Below, piece after piece: positions 1 through 9,462 of a stretch of 64,000 nucleotides of DNA (positions within the stretch are counted from its first letter, which is position 1; the number at the start of each line of letters is the position of its first letter). Below the pieces are notes generated by a model. That model was not told where the DNA came from, searched no databases, and saw only the letters and a program-made list of their open reading frames with translations. This DNA is from Chryseobacterium camelliae (lineage in GTDB: Bacteria; Bacteroidota; Bacteroidia; Flavobacteriales; Weeksellaceae). Made by a program: the position numbers and the translations under genes. The DNA lies in assembly GCF_002770595.1 (NCBI RefSeq), contig NZ_CP022986.1, forward strand, positions 310,001 to 374,000. The letters are read 5' to 3'.

Positions 1-232
1 TGAATGCAAATGACCGGTACCGTTCCAGTTCCGTTATCATTGCTCTGGTTTCTATAAAATCGCGGTGCTTCACGGAAAACAGGGCTCCGGGAACCAGTTT
101 CCTTTGCAGCAGGGAAGAACGCAGGATATTGAAATCCCAACGGCTCCAGTGGTTAAGATCCGTGATCAGTGTCCAGGCCTGCTTCCTATTGACCTGGTTG
201 CTTGTGCTGGAAAAAGACAAAGTTTGCATCAT
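1..232 (-). CDS. SRPBCC (START/polyketide-cyclase-like) protein, N-terminal part
   Basis: Reading the minus strand from the ATG at 232 gives an open frame of 77 codons that runs off the left edge. It begins MMQTLSFSSTS and continues with QAWTLITDLNHWSRWDF, then a segment with FSVKHRDFIE. This pattern (a short beta strand, then a helix carrying W-x-L-I-T-D-x-x-x-W-x-x-W) is typical of the first third of SRPBCC/polyketide-cyclase domains, small cup-shaped proteins that bind hydrophobic ligands. The two adjacent ATGs (232 and 229) are in the same frame; the first is taken as the start. The C-terminal two thirds lie outside the window, so the ligand cannot be guessed. The family call rests on pattern recognition only. 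Confidence 0.6.
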   Translation of the reverse strand, partial: MMQTLSFSSTSNQVNRKQAWTLITDLNHWSRWDFNILRSSLLQRKLVPGALFSVKHRDFIETRAMITELERYRSFAF

Positions 233-385
233 CACCCGTTAATATTGGTTCACAGGGCAAATTTCAACAGTATATCTTCAGGTTCAAAGGTCTGTTTTGT
301 GCTGAAATTGGTCTGTATCGTACCTGATCTGCCGTATTGCCTGAATTGGTAATGAACATTTTTTGGAGGGCAAACATTGCGGCCC

Positions 386-1350
386 CGTCCGTTCGAGTTT
401 TTTTCGCAGCAAAGCGGAGAAAAATGTATCGAGAACCGGTGAATAACAAACAAAAGTGTCATTATTTTCAATAAGTTCTCGATACGCTGCACTGCGTTTC
501 GCACTCGAACTGACGAAGGCGGGAATTAATCTCTGACAAACATTGCGGCCCCGTCCGTTCGACTTTTTTTCGCAGCCAAGCGGAGAAAAATGTATCGAGA
601 ACCGGTGAGTATTAAACTAAAAAGTGATCCTTTTCAACAAGTTTCTCGATACGCTTCACTTTGTCTAGCGCTAGAATAGACGACAACAGAAATCAATATC
701 TGACAAACACTACAGTACCGTCCGTTCGAGTTTTTTTCGCAGCCAAGCGGAGAAAAATGTATCGAGAACCGGTGAATAACAAACAAAAGTGTCATTATTT
801 TCAATAAGTTCTCGATACGCTGCACTGCGTTTCGCACTCGAACTGACGAAGGCGGGAATTAATCTCTGACAAACATTGCGGCCCCGTCCGTTCGACTTTT
901 TTTCGCAGCCAAGCGGAGAAAAATGTATCGAGAACCGGTGAGTATTAAACTAAAAAGTGATCCTTTTCAACAAGTTTCTCGATACGCTTCACTTTGTCTA
1001 GCGCTAGAATAGACGACAACAGAAATCAATATCTGACAAACACTACAGTACCGTCCGTTCGAGTTTTTTTCGCAGCCAAGCGGAGAAAAATGTATCGAGA
1101 ACCGGTGAATAACAAACAAAAGTGTCATTATTTTCAATAAGTTCTCGATACGCTGCACTGCGTTTCGCACTCGAACTGACGAATGCAGAAATTAATCCTT
1201 GACTAACACTGCGGCACCGTCAGTTCGAGTATTTTTCGCAGCAAAGCGGAGAAAAATGTATCGAGAACCGGTGAGTATTAAACTAAAAAGTGATCCTTTT
1301 CAACAAGTTCCCGATACACTCCATGGCATTCTGCACTCAAACCGGCATGA
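386..1350. repeat. Tandem array of large palindromic (REP-like) repeats
   Basis: Six hairpin modules of about 130 bases follow each other at a spacing of about 166 bases, as two alternating variants: A at 386-515, 719-848 and 1052-1181; B at about 552-683, 885-1016 and a decayed copy from 1218 to about 1350. The A-B pair repeats with an exact 333-base offset (386, 719, 1052). In each A module the outer arms CGTCCGTTCGAGT and ACTCGAACTGACG pair with one mismatch, and inner arms TGTATCGAGAAC and GTTCTCGATACG pair. A further small hairpin lies in the left arm. I see no difference between about 412-848 and 745-1181, so the duplication looks recent. Short open frames across the repeats are by-products of the palindromes. 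No transposase is adjacent. Confidence 0.9.
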
Positions 1351-1904
1351 AATACGATCTGCTCAAAACACTGCTGGAAAATACCAATTAAGAGCGGGTT
1401 TAAACCTTTTATTTTATATAGATGTTGACGAATTTTGTTGTGTAAATAATAGCATTAGCAAACAATAGTGTAGGATTGTTTTTTTTCATTAATTTGGGAA
1501 TCGGTCACCTCGAAAGATGTGGCCGATTCATATATACGGATATTCATATAAGTATTCTACAAAATTATGACATCGCCTCACTAACCATCCGCAGACAGAG
1601 TAAATAATGGTCTGAGGCAGGGGATTTTACCAGCATTAATACATACCACCGGCTGTTTTTCAGCCGTCCGTCATGTACAGGTTGGTATTCTTTTCTACTA
1701 TTCATCTGCATCATTCCTTTAAAATTCCTATGGCAGATACTGAAAGGAGTGGATACGTAATTTGCATTTGAGGTCATTTGTATCATTTTAGACCATTTTC
1801 AGACGAAAACAGACCTTTGAACCGGACTGTTCTTATTCCAAATTTGCACTCACAAACAATAAGTACTCCATAGGGAAATCCCTACAACTTCAAATGGTAG
1901 ATTT
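1351..1904. other. Intergenic region without a convincing gene
   Basis: The stretch holds a stem-loop at 1498-1529 (arms GAATCGGTCAC and GTGGCCGATTC, one G-T wobble) without a T-run. It may be a repeat relic or a processing site. A weak promoter for the following efflux operon may lie at about 1816-1846 (TTTG, then AAATTTG), close to but not matching the Bacteroidota consensus. A 73-codon open frame on the minus strand (1565-1786) has no recognisable features. Confidence 0.5.
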
Positions 1905-2951
1905 ATGAAGAGAACAAAAAAAAGCTCTATTCTTTTATTAGGAACCGTACTGCTGCTTGCGTCATGCGGAGGCAAAGACAAAAAGGAAACGGCTGTAAAA
2001 ACGGATCCGGTAAAGGTCTCGGTACAAAAGACAGAACTTTCCTCCGGACCGGAAATACTAACCTACAGCGGAAGCATTGAGGCGGATAACAGCGTAAGCA
2101 TCGGTTTCGGAGTTTCAGGGCGGGTAACGTCGGTTTCCGTCCAGGAAGGGCAGAAGGTTTCGAAAGGCCAATTGCTGGCCTCTATTGAAACGAGCACCTA
2201 TCAGAACGCTCTTGCCGTGGCAGGTGCCGGCCAGGAACAGGCGCAGGACAACTTCAACAGGCTTAACCAGCTGTATCTTAAAAACAGCCTGCCGGAACGC
2301 GATTATATTGCAGCGAAGGTGGCATTGGCACAATCCAAAGCCAACCGCGAAATAGCCGCAAAAAACCTGCGGGATACCCGGCTGTATGCCTCATTCTCCG
2401 GGATTGTTTCCCAGAAACTCACGGAAGCCGGGGCAACAGCGGCACCCGGCGTTCCGGCATTTACCATTGTCAAGACAGATCAGGTATATGCAGTAGCTTC
2501 CATTACGGAAAATGAGATCAGTTCTTTAAAGATCGGGGATGCCGCTGATGTTTCGGTACCCAGCCTGAATCAGACCATCCACGGACGCGTGACCATCATC
2601 AATCCTCAGGCGGATAACAATTCCAAAACCTATACAGTGAAAATCAGGCTGAACAATTCCGGCGGGCAGATGCTTCCGGGCATGATTGCGGACATCAGCA
2701 TCAATACCGGCAAGAGCCGCAGTGCACTGACCGTCCCTGCCCAGGCAGTCCTTAAAGATCCCTCAGGCACCAGTTATGTCTATGTCCTGAAATCTGAAAA
2801 GGGAAAAACCACCGCCTTTAAAAAACGGGTGGAAATGGAAAGCATGGCAGGCACCAGCAATGTAGTGATCAAAAGCGGACTGAACCCGGATGATAAGGTC
2901 ATCATCTCCGGGCAGACAAAGCTGGAAGACGGGAAAGCCGTTACGTTATAA
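1905..2951 (+). CDS. RND efflux periplasmic adaptor (membrane-fusion lipoprotein)
   Basis: 348 residues. A lipoprotein signal peptide ends in LLASC with Cys21 as the lipidation site, so the adaptor is expected to be anchored in the inner membrane and to reach across the periplasm. The biotinyl-lipoyl half-domain is visible around residues 55-90 (SGRVTSVSVQEGQKVSKGQ). A short alpha-hairpin rich in Gln, Ala and Asn follows at about 95-145, then the second lipoyl half (TRLYASFSGIVS) and beta-barrel and membrane-proximal domains (PGMIADISI; GLNPDDKVIISG). Its stop is seven bases before the ATG of the RND permease, and the outer-membrane channel gene is third, so this is the first gene of a complete tripartite pump operon. 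Substrate unknown. No dedicated regulator is adjacent. Confidence 0.92.
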   Translation: MKRTKKSSILLLGTVLLLASCGGKDKKETAVKTDPVKVSVQKTELSSGPEILTYSGSIEADNSVSIGFGVSGRVTSVSVQEGQKVSKGQLLASIETSTYQNALAVAGAGQEQAQDNFNRLNQLYLKNSLPERDYIAAKVALAQSKANREIAAKNLRDTRLYASFSGIVSQKLTEAGATAAPGVPAFTIVKTDQVYAVASITENEISSLKIGDAADVSVPSLNQTIHGRVTIINPQADNNSKTYTVKIRLNNSGGQMLPGMIADISINTGKSRSALTVPAQAVLKDPSGTSYVYVLKSEKGKTTAFKKRVEMESMAGTSNVVIKSGLNPDDKVIISGQTKLEDGKAVTL

Positions 2952-2958
2952 TTCAAAA

Positions 2959-5900
2959 ATGAATAAAGAAATGACGAATAAAAAAGTGCATTTTCTGGAG
3001 GCGGCAATGAAGCATAAACAGGTGGTGATTGTACTGGTTGTATTGCTGATGATCATGGGAATCAACTCACTGGTAAATATGCCGAGAAGCGAAAACCCGA
3101 GGATTGATATGCCGGTTGCTGCGGTATACGCCTTTTATCCCGGAGCAGATGAGCATCAGGTGGAAGAGGAAGTAGCCAAAAAAATAGAACAATATCTTTT
3201 CTCCTTTGAAGAAATCAAAAAGAAAAAAGTAAAAGCTGAAGTTAAAGAGGGACAGGTATTTTTTACCGTTGAAATGAATGCCGATGTCAAAGACCGTAAA
3301 AAATTCTGGCATACCCTTCAGCTCGATATGGATGCCAACCTTCGCCCGAAGCTTCCGGCAGGTGTGGTAGGCCCGTTCATCAACAGTAACTTTGCGAATG
3401 TGACCGCCATGATTATCTCCGTATCCTCAAAGGACAGATCATATGCCGAGATTGAGAATTATGTGGATAAACTGGAAGACGGGCTGAAGGTAATTCCCAC
3501 CGTTTCAAAGATCAACCGTTCAGGCGGTCAGAGGCAGCAGATTTACATCAAAATCAATGACCGTAAGCTTCAGCAGTACGGGTTCGACGTCAGTACGCTG
3601 GTGGCCGCCATCCAGCAGCAGAATATTACCGGATATAACGGTGAGATTTCCGGAGGCTCCAATGCCATCATCCCTATTTATACCAACAGCCGTTACAGGA
3701 CTATGGCCGATATCGGTGAGCAGATTGTCTATACCACGCCTGCGGGCAATGTAGTCCGACTGAAAGATGTAGCAGAACCGGAACGACGTTCTGAAGAACC
3801 TGCCTCCTATGTTAAAGTAGGGAATGAGAAGGCGATGGTCCTTACAGTGGATATGCAGCCCGGAAACAATATTGTGGCATTCGGGAAAGAAGTGGAGCAG
3901 AAAATTCATGAAATACAGAAAGATTTCCCTTCCGATATCCATATGAAGACCATTGTAAACCAACCCGAAGCCGTTGGAGAGAGCATCAGCCATTTTATGC
4001 TGGAATTTGCTATGGCTATTGGTTCGGTGGTATTAGTTGTGATGCTGCTGTTGCCTGTAAGGGTAGCGGGTGTAGCTTCAGCGGCGGCGCCTATTTCCAT
4101 TATCATCACGTTCGGAATTATGCAGATTGTAGGCCTGGAACTTCATCAGGTAACTCTGGCTGCACTGATCATCGTTCTCGGAATGGTGGTGGACAATGCC
4201 ATTGTGGTCGTCGATAATTATATCGAAAAACTGGATGAAGGCCTTACCCCATGGACAGCCGCCTGGCAGGCTGCACAGCAGCTTTTTGTGCCGATTTTCA
4301 CGGCAACCATGGCCATTATTTTTGCCTTTGCTCCGTTAGCGTTGTTTATGGAAGGCATCGCCAAGGACTTTATGGTATCGCTGCCGATAACCGTCGCTAT
4401 TGCCCTGATTACTTCCATGCTGGTGGCGCTTTTCCTGACCCCTTATACCTGTTATGTCTTTATTAAAAAAGGACTGAAGCATAAGGTGTCCAACCGGCCT
4501 ATAAAGAAAAATATGCTGGACCATCTTCAGACCGTATTCGATAACGGCGTGGGGCAGGCATTCAAATGGCCTAAAACAACCATGCTGATAGGGTTGCTGT
4601 CCGTAGTCTCCGCCATTTTCATCGCGACCAAAGTAGACCCGGAATTTTTCCCGCTCAGCGAAAGGAACCAGTTCAATATGGAAATCTGGATGCCTAACGG
4701 TACTTCACTGGAAAAGACAGGGGAAAAAGTAAAAGAGCTGGAAAACATCCTTAAGAAAGATAACAGGGTAGTGGATATTACCAGTTTTGTAGGCATGAGC
4801 TCTCCGCGGTTCCATACGACCTATGCGCCTGAGTCCCCCAAAAAATATTTTGCCCAGGTTTTCATCACGACCGTCGGCAATGATGCGACGAATGAAATGG
4901 CTAAAGAATACCTGGTAAAGCTGAAAAACTTCCTGCCTGACGGATATGTCAAGGTTAAGCAGCTCAGTTTCCAGGAAGGTTCGCCGATTGACATCCGGGT
5001 AGTCAGCGATAATGAATCTGATCAGAGAAAGATCGCTTTAGAGGTAAAAAAGATCCTGGAAAATACACCCGGAACCAACAATGTCCGGCTGAACAGCGAA
5101 TACGATTACATGGCTGTAAAATTGAATGTGGATGATGTAAAAGCCAACCGCCTCGGCGTTACCGGGCAGGCCATCACCCAAACCCTCGGCGCCGGCCTGA
5201 AAGGATATTCCGTTTCCACTTTATGGGAAGCAGATAAGCCGGTAGATATATTCGTGAGGTATGACTCCGTAAGCCGGAAAGATATGAGTGCCCTGGAAAA
5301 CCTTCACATTCAGTCGCGTTTTGGAGGTAAAGTTCCGCTTAAGGAAGTCGCTACGTTACAGCCGGAATGGCATACGGGCGTAATTTCCAGGAAAAACGGG
5401 ATCAAATATACCAGTGTGCTTGCAGAAGCCCAGCTTGGCCCTAAACCGTCCAGGATCCTGAAAGAGGCCCAACCGAAGATTGACGCGCTTGCTTTACCTG
5501 CGGGAACCACCATCCAGTACGGAGGCGATGCGGAAGCCACGCTGGAAAACACACCAGGAATGATGCTGTCACTTTCCGTGAGCCTGATCCTGATCTTTCT
5601 GACCCTGCTGTTCCAGTTCAAGAGCCTGGGAAAAGCCCTGATCATCCTGTGTACGTTCCTGTTAAGCCTTTTCGGAGCCTTCTTTGGATTGTTTATCACT
5701 GGAAATCCATTGGGAATGACCGGCTTTATGGGAATTATCAGCTTAATCGGTATTGTGGTGAGGAACGGGATCATCCTGGTGGATTATGCGGATGAGCTGA
5801 TCCGGGAACACGGATACACCCACAAAGCGGCGGCTATGGCAGCAGCAAAAAGAAGGATGCGCCCGATTTTCCTGACTTCAGCAGCGGCTGCCGTTGGAGT

Positions 5901-6108
5901 AGTGCCTATGATCGTCGGCAAATCCCCGATGTGGGCTCCGTTGGGAAGCGTACTCGCATTCGGGCTGATCTTCTCCATGATCTTTACGCTCTTCATTGTT
6001 CCGGTCATGTACTACAAGCTGCTCAAAGACCCTGTTGCCAAAGATGAAACGCCTGAAGGCCAGGCTGATGATGAAGTGATTTTGTACAAGCCCAAGCCCC
6101 ATCATTAA
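2959..6108 (+). CDS. RND efflux permease (AcrB/HAE1-like)
   Basis: 1049 residues, the usual length for a proton-driven RND pump with twelve membrane helices and two large periplasmic loops. I place the start at the ATG at 2959 because the frame further upstream overlaps the adaptor gene; 2971 is an alternative. The N-terminal helix (QVVIVLVVLLMIMGINSLV), the TM4 segment MVVDNAIVVVDNY and the TM10 segment IGIVVRNGIILVDYADEL are clear. Compared with AcrB the TM4 Asp-Asp pair reads Asp412-Asn413, and the TM10 Lys reads Arg935, so the proton-relay residues are altered; similar variants occur in some RND subfamilies. It sits between its adaptor and its outer-membrane channel. Substrate unknown; drugs, fatty acids or solvents are all possible. 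Confidence 0.93.
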   Translation: MNKEMTNKKVHFLEAAMKHKQVVIVLVVLLMIMGINSLVNMPRSENPRIDMPVAAVYAFYPGADEHQVEEEVAKKIEQYLFSFEEIKKKKVKAEVKEGQVFFTVEMNADVKDRKKFWHTLQLDMDANLRPKLPAGVVGPFINSNFANVTAMIISVSSKDRSYAEIENYVDKLEDGLKVIPTVSKINRSGGQRQQIYIKINDRKLQQYGFDVSTLVAAIQQQNITGYNGEISGGSNAIIPIYTNSRYRTMADIGEQIVYTTPAGNVVRLKDVAEPERRSEEPASYVKVGNEKAMVLTVDMQPGNNIVAFGKEVEQKIHEIQKDFPSDIHMKTIVNQPEAVGESISHFMLEFAMAIGSVVLVVMLLLPVRVAGVASAAAPISIIITFGIMQIVGLELHQVTLAALIIVLGMVVDNAIVVVDNYIEKLDEGLTPWTAAWQAAQQLFVPIFTATMAIIFAFAPLALFMEGIAKDFMVSLPITVAIALITSMLVALFLTPYTCYVFIKKGLKHKVSNRPIKKNMLDHLQTVFDNGVGQAFKWPKTTMLIGLLSVVSAIFIATKVDPEFFPLSERNQFNMEIWMPNGTSLEKTGEKVKELENILKKDNRVVDITSFVGMSSPRFHTTYAPESPKKYFAQVFITTVGNDATNEMAKEYLVKLKNFLPDGYVKVKQLSFQEGSPIDIRVVSDNESDQRKIALEVKKILENTPGTNNVRLNSEYDYMAVKLNVDDVKANRLGVTGQAITQTLGAGLKGYSVSTLWEADKPVDIFVRYDSVSRKDMSALENLHIQSRFGGKVPLKEVATLQPEWHTGVISRKNGIKYTSVLAEAQLGPKPSRILKEAQPKIDALALPAGTTIQYGGDAEATLENTPGMMLSLSVSLILIFLTLLFQFKSLGKALIILCTFLLSLFGAFFGLFITGNPLGMTGFMGIISLIGIVVRNGIILVDYADELIREHGYTHKAAAMAAAKRRMRPIFLTSAAAAVGVVPMIVGKSPMWAPLGSVLAFGLIFSMIFTLFIVPVMYYKLLKDPVAKDETPEGQADDEVILYKPKPHH

Positions 6109-6135
6109 AATTTTCCATAATCAATTTTTTAATCG

Positions 6136-6198
6136 ATTGTCCTGTATGCATCCCCATTCAATAGAGTTTATAGTTATCACTGACCGCTGCAGGACAAT
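6136..6198 (+). promoter_or_regulatory. Intercistronic stem-loop between RND permease and outer-membrane channel
   Basis: A perfect 9-base inverted repeat, ATTGTCCTG at 6136-6144 and CAGGACAAT at 6190-6198, encloses 45 bases and is followed by a T-rich stretch. It lies 16 bases before the channel gene. It could lower expression of the third gene or be an mRNA processing site. Confidence 0.5.
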
Positions 6199-6213
6199 TT
6201 TTATACAGAAAAA

Positions 6214-7500
6214 ATGAAGATCATATACGATACGATATCCAAGATAGTTCTGGTGCTGGTATTGTCCGCCGGAGTTCATTTCCGGGCACAGGAAAAAGTG
6301 GTTTCCGTTGACGAAGCCAAAAAACTCGCCCTGGAAAACAATAAAAAGATCAAGAGGGCCCAGCAGAATATAGAAGCGGCAAAAGCCGCACAGGCAGCGG
6401 CTGAAGCCGGCGGGAAACCTACGCTGGACGGAAGCCTGGGAGGCTATTACTTTTCCAAACCGCTGTCTGCCCTGATTCCTGAGGTATTGGGCAGTGCCAG
6501 CCTGAATGCCACGCAGGTGCTGTATGCCGGCGGCAAAGTGGAAACCGGTAAAAAACTTTCGGCTGCGGTACTGGATCTGCAGTTTGCCCAGAAAGACCTC
6601 ACCGGCGAAGAAGTAAAGCTTGCTGCGGAAACCGCTTACTGGCAGATTGTGAATGCGAAGGAAAAAACGGCCTTGGCCAAAGAATACATCCGCCTGCTGG
6701 ATGAACTCCATACCAATGTAAAAAATGCGTTTGATGCTGGGCTCACCTATAAAAATGACCTGTTAAAAATAGAGGTCCGGCAGAATGAAGCGCAGCTCAA
6801 CCTTAAAAGGGCAGAGGACGGACTGGCCATGGCTAAGTTAAACCTGGCACAGATCACCGGTATCACCGGTTCCGGTTTTGATGTGCAGGACTCTATGGAC
6901 GGGAATTTTACCGATGTCCTTTCGGACAACACGCTGAGACCCACGCACCGCCCGGAGCTTTCCATTCTGGCAAAAGCGGTGGAGATCAACGAGCTTCAGG
7001 AAAAGCTGCTGGACGGTGACCGGAAGCCAACCGTAGCCCTTTCCGGCATCGGATTCTCCAGTTTCGGGAAACAAGTCAATCCGGTCAACAGGAAGAATGA
7101 AATGCTGGGATTCGTCGGTATGCTGTCGGTCAATATCCCTATTTACGACTGGGGAGCGAGAAAAGAAAAAGTAAAGGAACAGCATTACAAGACGGCCGCT
7201 CAGAAGCTGGAAATGGAAGAAACCAGCGAACTGCTGGTGCTGGAACTCCAGAATGCGGCCATGCAGCTCAACCAGTCCCTGAAACGCATTGAGCTCTCTG
7301 AAAAATCGCTGGTGCAGGCCACCGAAAACCTCCGGCTGAACCAGGACCGGTACGATGCCGGCACCGTGGTTGCTGAGGAAGTGCTGAAAGCACAGGTCTT
7401 ATGGCAGCAGGCAAAATCCGAGATCCTGGATGCCAAAGCGGAATACAAAATCAATGAAGCGAAGTATAAAAAAGCGGCAGGCAATAACACGGATGCTTAA
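6214..7500 (+). CDS. TolC-family outer-membrane efflux channel
   Basis: 428 residues with a signal peptide (about residues 1-28, ending near HFRAQ). Two internally similar OEP repeats follow, rich in Ala, Lys, Glu and Leu heptads, as in the long helical hairpins of TolC (residues about 38-215 and 245-425; for example the segments around ALENNKKIKRAQQNIEAAK and NLRLNQDRYDAGTVVAEE). It is the third gene of the adaptor-permease-channel operon and ends just before an intrinsic terminator, so the pump encodes its own exit duct. Unlike the second pump's channel there is no lipobox; the protein should be an ordinary beta-barrel/helix trimer in the outer membrane. Confidence 0.92.
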   Translation: MKIIYDTISKIVLVLVLSAGVHFRAQEKVVSVDEAKKLALENNKKIKRAQQNIEAAKAAQAAAEAGGKPTLDGSLGGYYFSKPLSALIPEVLGSASLNATQVLYAGGKVETGKKLSAAVLDLQFAQKDLTGEEVKLAAETAYWQIVNAKEKTALAKEYIRLLDELHTNVKNAFDAGLTYKNDLLKIEVRQNEAQLNLKRAEDGLAMAKLNLAQITGITGSGFDVQDSMDGNFTDVLSDNTLRPTHRPELSILAKAVEINELQEKLLDGDRKPTVALSGIGFSSFGKQVNPVNRKNEMLGFVGMLSVNIPIYDWGARKEKVKEQHYKTAAQKLEMEETSELLVLELQNAAMQLNQSLKRIELSEKSLVQATENLRLNQDRYDAGTVVAEEVLKAQVLWQQAKSEILDAKAEYKINEAKYKKAAGNNTDA

Positions 7501-7526
7501 TTCACGGGAACGGATTTCCCCAACCG

Positions 7527-7552
7527 GACCGGCTCTAACAGCCGGTCTTTTT
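7527..7552 (+). terminator. Intrinsic terminator of RND operon 1
   Basis: GACCGGCT, a five-base loop, AGCCGGTC, then five Ts. It lies 27 bases after the channel gene's stop. Confidence 0.9.
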
Positions 7553-7713
7553 GATCATTCCATACAGGTCCCGGTTTGGGTTCCGGACCTTACATGCACC
7601 GGTAATTTCTGAATTTTTCCCTTCCGGATCTGTGTATGGTTCGGATCATCAGAAAATAATCTGTCTTGAAATCAATTTGTAAGCATAAAATTTAAGGCAG
7701 CACCGGTAAGGTA

Positions 7714-7745
7714 TTGGTATTTTTCAATTAAAATTAATATCTTTG
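7714..7745 (+). promoter_or_regulatory. Promoter of tRNA-Arg
   Basis: TTG at 7714-7716, 21 bases, then TATCTTTG at 7738-7745. This matches the Bacteroidota -33/-7 consensus and ends 14 bases before the tRNA. Confidence 0.65.
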
Positions 7746-7759
7746 AGCTCTCAAAAAGA

Positions 7760-7831
7760 GGCCTCATAGTTCAACGGATAGAATAGAAGTTTCCTAAACT
7801 TTAGATCCAGGTTCGATTCCTGGTGAGGCTA
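7760..7831 (+). tRNA. tRNA-Arg (anticodon CCT)
   Basis: A full cloverleaf folds. The acceptor GGCCTCA pairs with TGAGGCT (G1-U72 wobble), the D stem is GTTC/GAAT, the anticodon stem is GAAGT/ACTTT with loop TTCCTAA (anticodon CCT, reading AGG), and the T arm is CCAGG-TTCGATT-CCTGG. The discriminator is A. CCA is not encoded. An intrinsic terminator follows directly. Confidence 0.95.
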
Positions 7832-7834
7832 CAC

Positions 7835-7868
7835 AACAGGAGAAGTGATTCATATCGCTTCTCCTGTT
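7835..7868 (+). terminator. Terminator of tRNA-Arg
   Basis: Perfect long stem: AACAGGAGAAG pairs with CTTCTCCTGTT, followed by a short T-rich stretch. Confidence 0.8.
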
Positions 7869-8038
7869 TCTATTTTGGAATAGGTCCGGCAGAAATCGTA
7901 TATAGCCATATATTGTATTTTAACTTAAAATTGATAACTATTAAATCCTTTGTATAAGCCAAAAGGAAAAGATGAACGGCAATTCTTTTTTGTAAGTGAT
8001 TATTATTTCGGACATTTGAATAATGTGTAATTAAATCT

Positions 8039-9211
8039 ATGAGAAATAATATCCGACTGAAAATGTTCTTCATCAGTGCCTTACCTAATGTCTTTTTGGG
8101 GATGATTTTCTCCTGTTCCGCTACCAGGCCTTCACAGGATGCGGTTCTTCATCAGGCAGATCCGCTGTATATGGAAATTGAAGCATCAGGCCGGGAACTT
8201 ACTCAAAAGAACCATGTTCCGGGAGTTGCCGTTGCTGTGATCCGGGATGGAAAGATGGCCTGGATACAAACGATAGGTTATGCGGATCTTGCAGCCAGGA
8301 AACCCGTAACGCCCGAAACGATTTTTAACATTGGTTCTATCTCTAAGCTGGTTTCTGCATGGGGCTTTATGCAGCTCACAGAAAAAGGCCTTGTAAAATT
8401 AGACGATCCCGTTGATCCGTATCTCACCCGATGGCATCTGCCGAAATCCGAATTTGACCAGTCAAAAGTAACACTGAGACGGATCTTAAGCCATACCGCG
8501 GGACTTTCAGTACACGGCTATGGCGGATCAGATCAGGGTACGGCTCTGCTCAGCCTGGAAGAATCTCTGAATGGTAAAACCAAACGGAACGGTGAAACAG
8601 TGCATCTGATCAGTGATCCGGGCACCAAATGGGAATATTCAGGAGGAGGCTATACGCTGGCACAACTGCTTCTCGAAGAAAAGACCCACCAAAGTTTCGC
8701 CACCTATATGAACCAGAATGTTTTCCTGCCGCTTGGAATGAAACATACCAGTTATGAATGGACTGCCGATATGATGGCGACCTCAGCAACGGCATACGAT
8801 GAAGAGGGCAGGCCTATAAAGAAGAGGATTTTCACTGAAAAAGCAGCGGCAGGGCTTCAGACCACGATTAAAGATCTGGCTCGTTTTGCAGAGCTGTCTA
8901 TTACCCCGGATTCCCATCAACTGAACAAAGTCCTGAAACCAAATACCATAACATTGATGGAAACGCCCGTTCTTCCATCCTCAGACGAAGGCGGAAGCGG
9001 TCTGGGATACCGGTTGATGAATTACGAAGGCTTCAGAACCATAGGCCATACCGGTGAAAATGCAGGCTGAAGTGCGGCTCTATTCATGGATCTGCCCACA
9101 AAAAGCGGCATTGTTATCCTGTGTAACGGATCCAACGGTGATCGGGTTTGGTTTCCCATCTATCAAAGCTGGTTAAAGACGGTTAAGACAAAAGGCGGGT
9201 CTTTCAGGTAA
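8039..9211 (+). pseudogene. Serine hydrolase (class C beta-lactamase/esterase family), interrupted by TGA
   Basis: The frame from the ATG at 8039 codes 343 residues and stops at a TGA at 9068-9070, inside the conserved C-terminal motif region (IGHTGENAG). The same frame then continues for another 46 codons to a TAA at 9209-9211 with plausible sequence (SAALFMDLPTKSGIVILCNG). The TGA stands where this family usually has Trp (GENAGW), so a single TGG-to-TGA change explains it. A lipoprotein signal (IFSC26), the catalytic Ser100-x-x-Lys103 (SISK) and a Tyr-Ser-Gly motif (WEYSGGGY) are intact. The truncated product would lack the last strand and helix of the fold and is likely unstable. Sequencing error or recoding are other explanations. 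Confidence 0.85.
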
Positions 9212-9462
9212 TTCCCCGCAAAAATAATTTTATATTACAGTAGACACATCTTATTATCCATTTTATCCCATGCCTTTGCATGAACGTTGTTATCTGTATC
9301 AATATAGCTAGAGATTTGAATAAGACTTCCCGGAACTGCCTTGTAATGGCAGGGCATCATAAAAAACATCAATAATTAGATCAGCAGGATACCATTTTTA
9401 CCGGATATTTTTTACCTTTACGGTTTAGCTTACAATCTAATAATTAACCTCAATTGATACTC

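Noticed and set aside
250..1170. Repeated minus-strand open frames of 67-84 codons (250-504, 634-837, 967-1170) with the same N-terminus
   Set aside because: They are translations of the palindromic repeat units, with no start signals and no protein-like pattern; the repetition follows the 333-base DNA period.
386..1350. CRISPR array
   Set aside because: Units are long palindromes of about 130 bases with repeated, not unique, sequences between them, and no cas genes are present.
1565..1786. 73-codon minus-strand open frame
   Set aside because: No signal peptide, domain or ribosome-binding site; composition fits chance, though a gene relic cannot be excluded.
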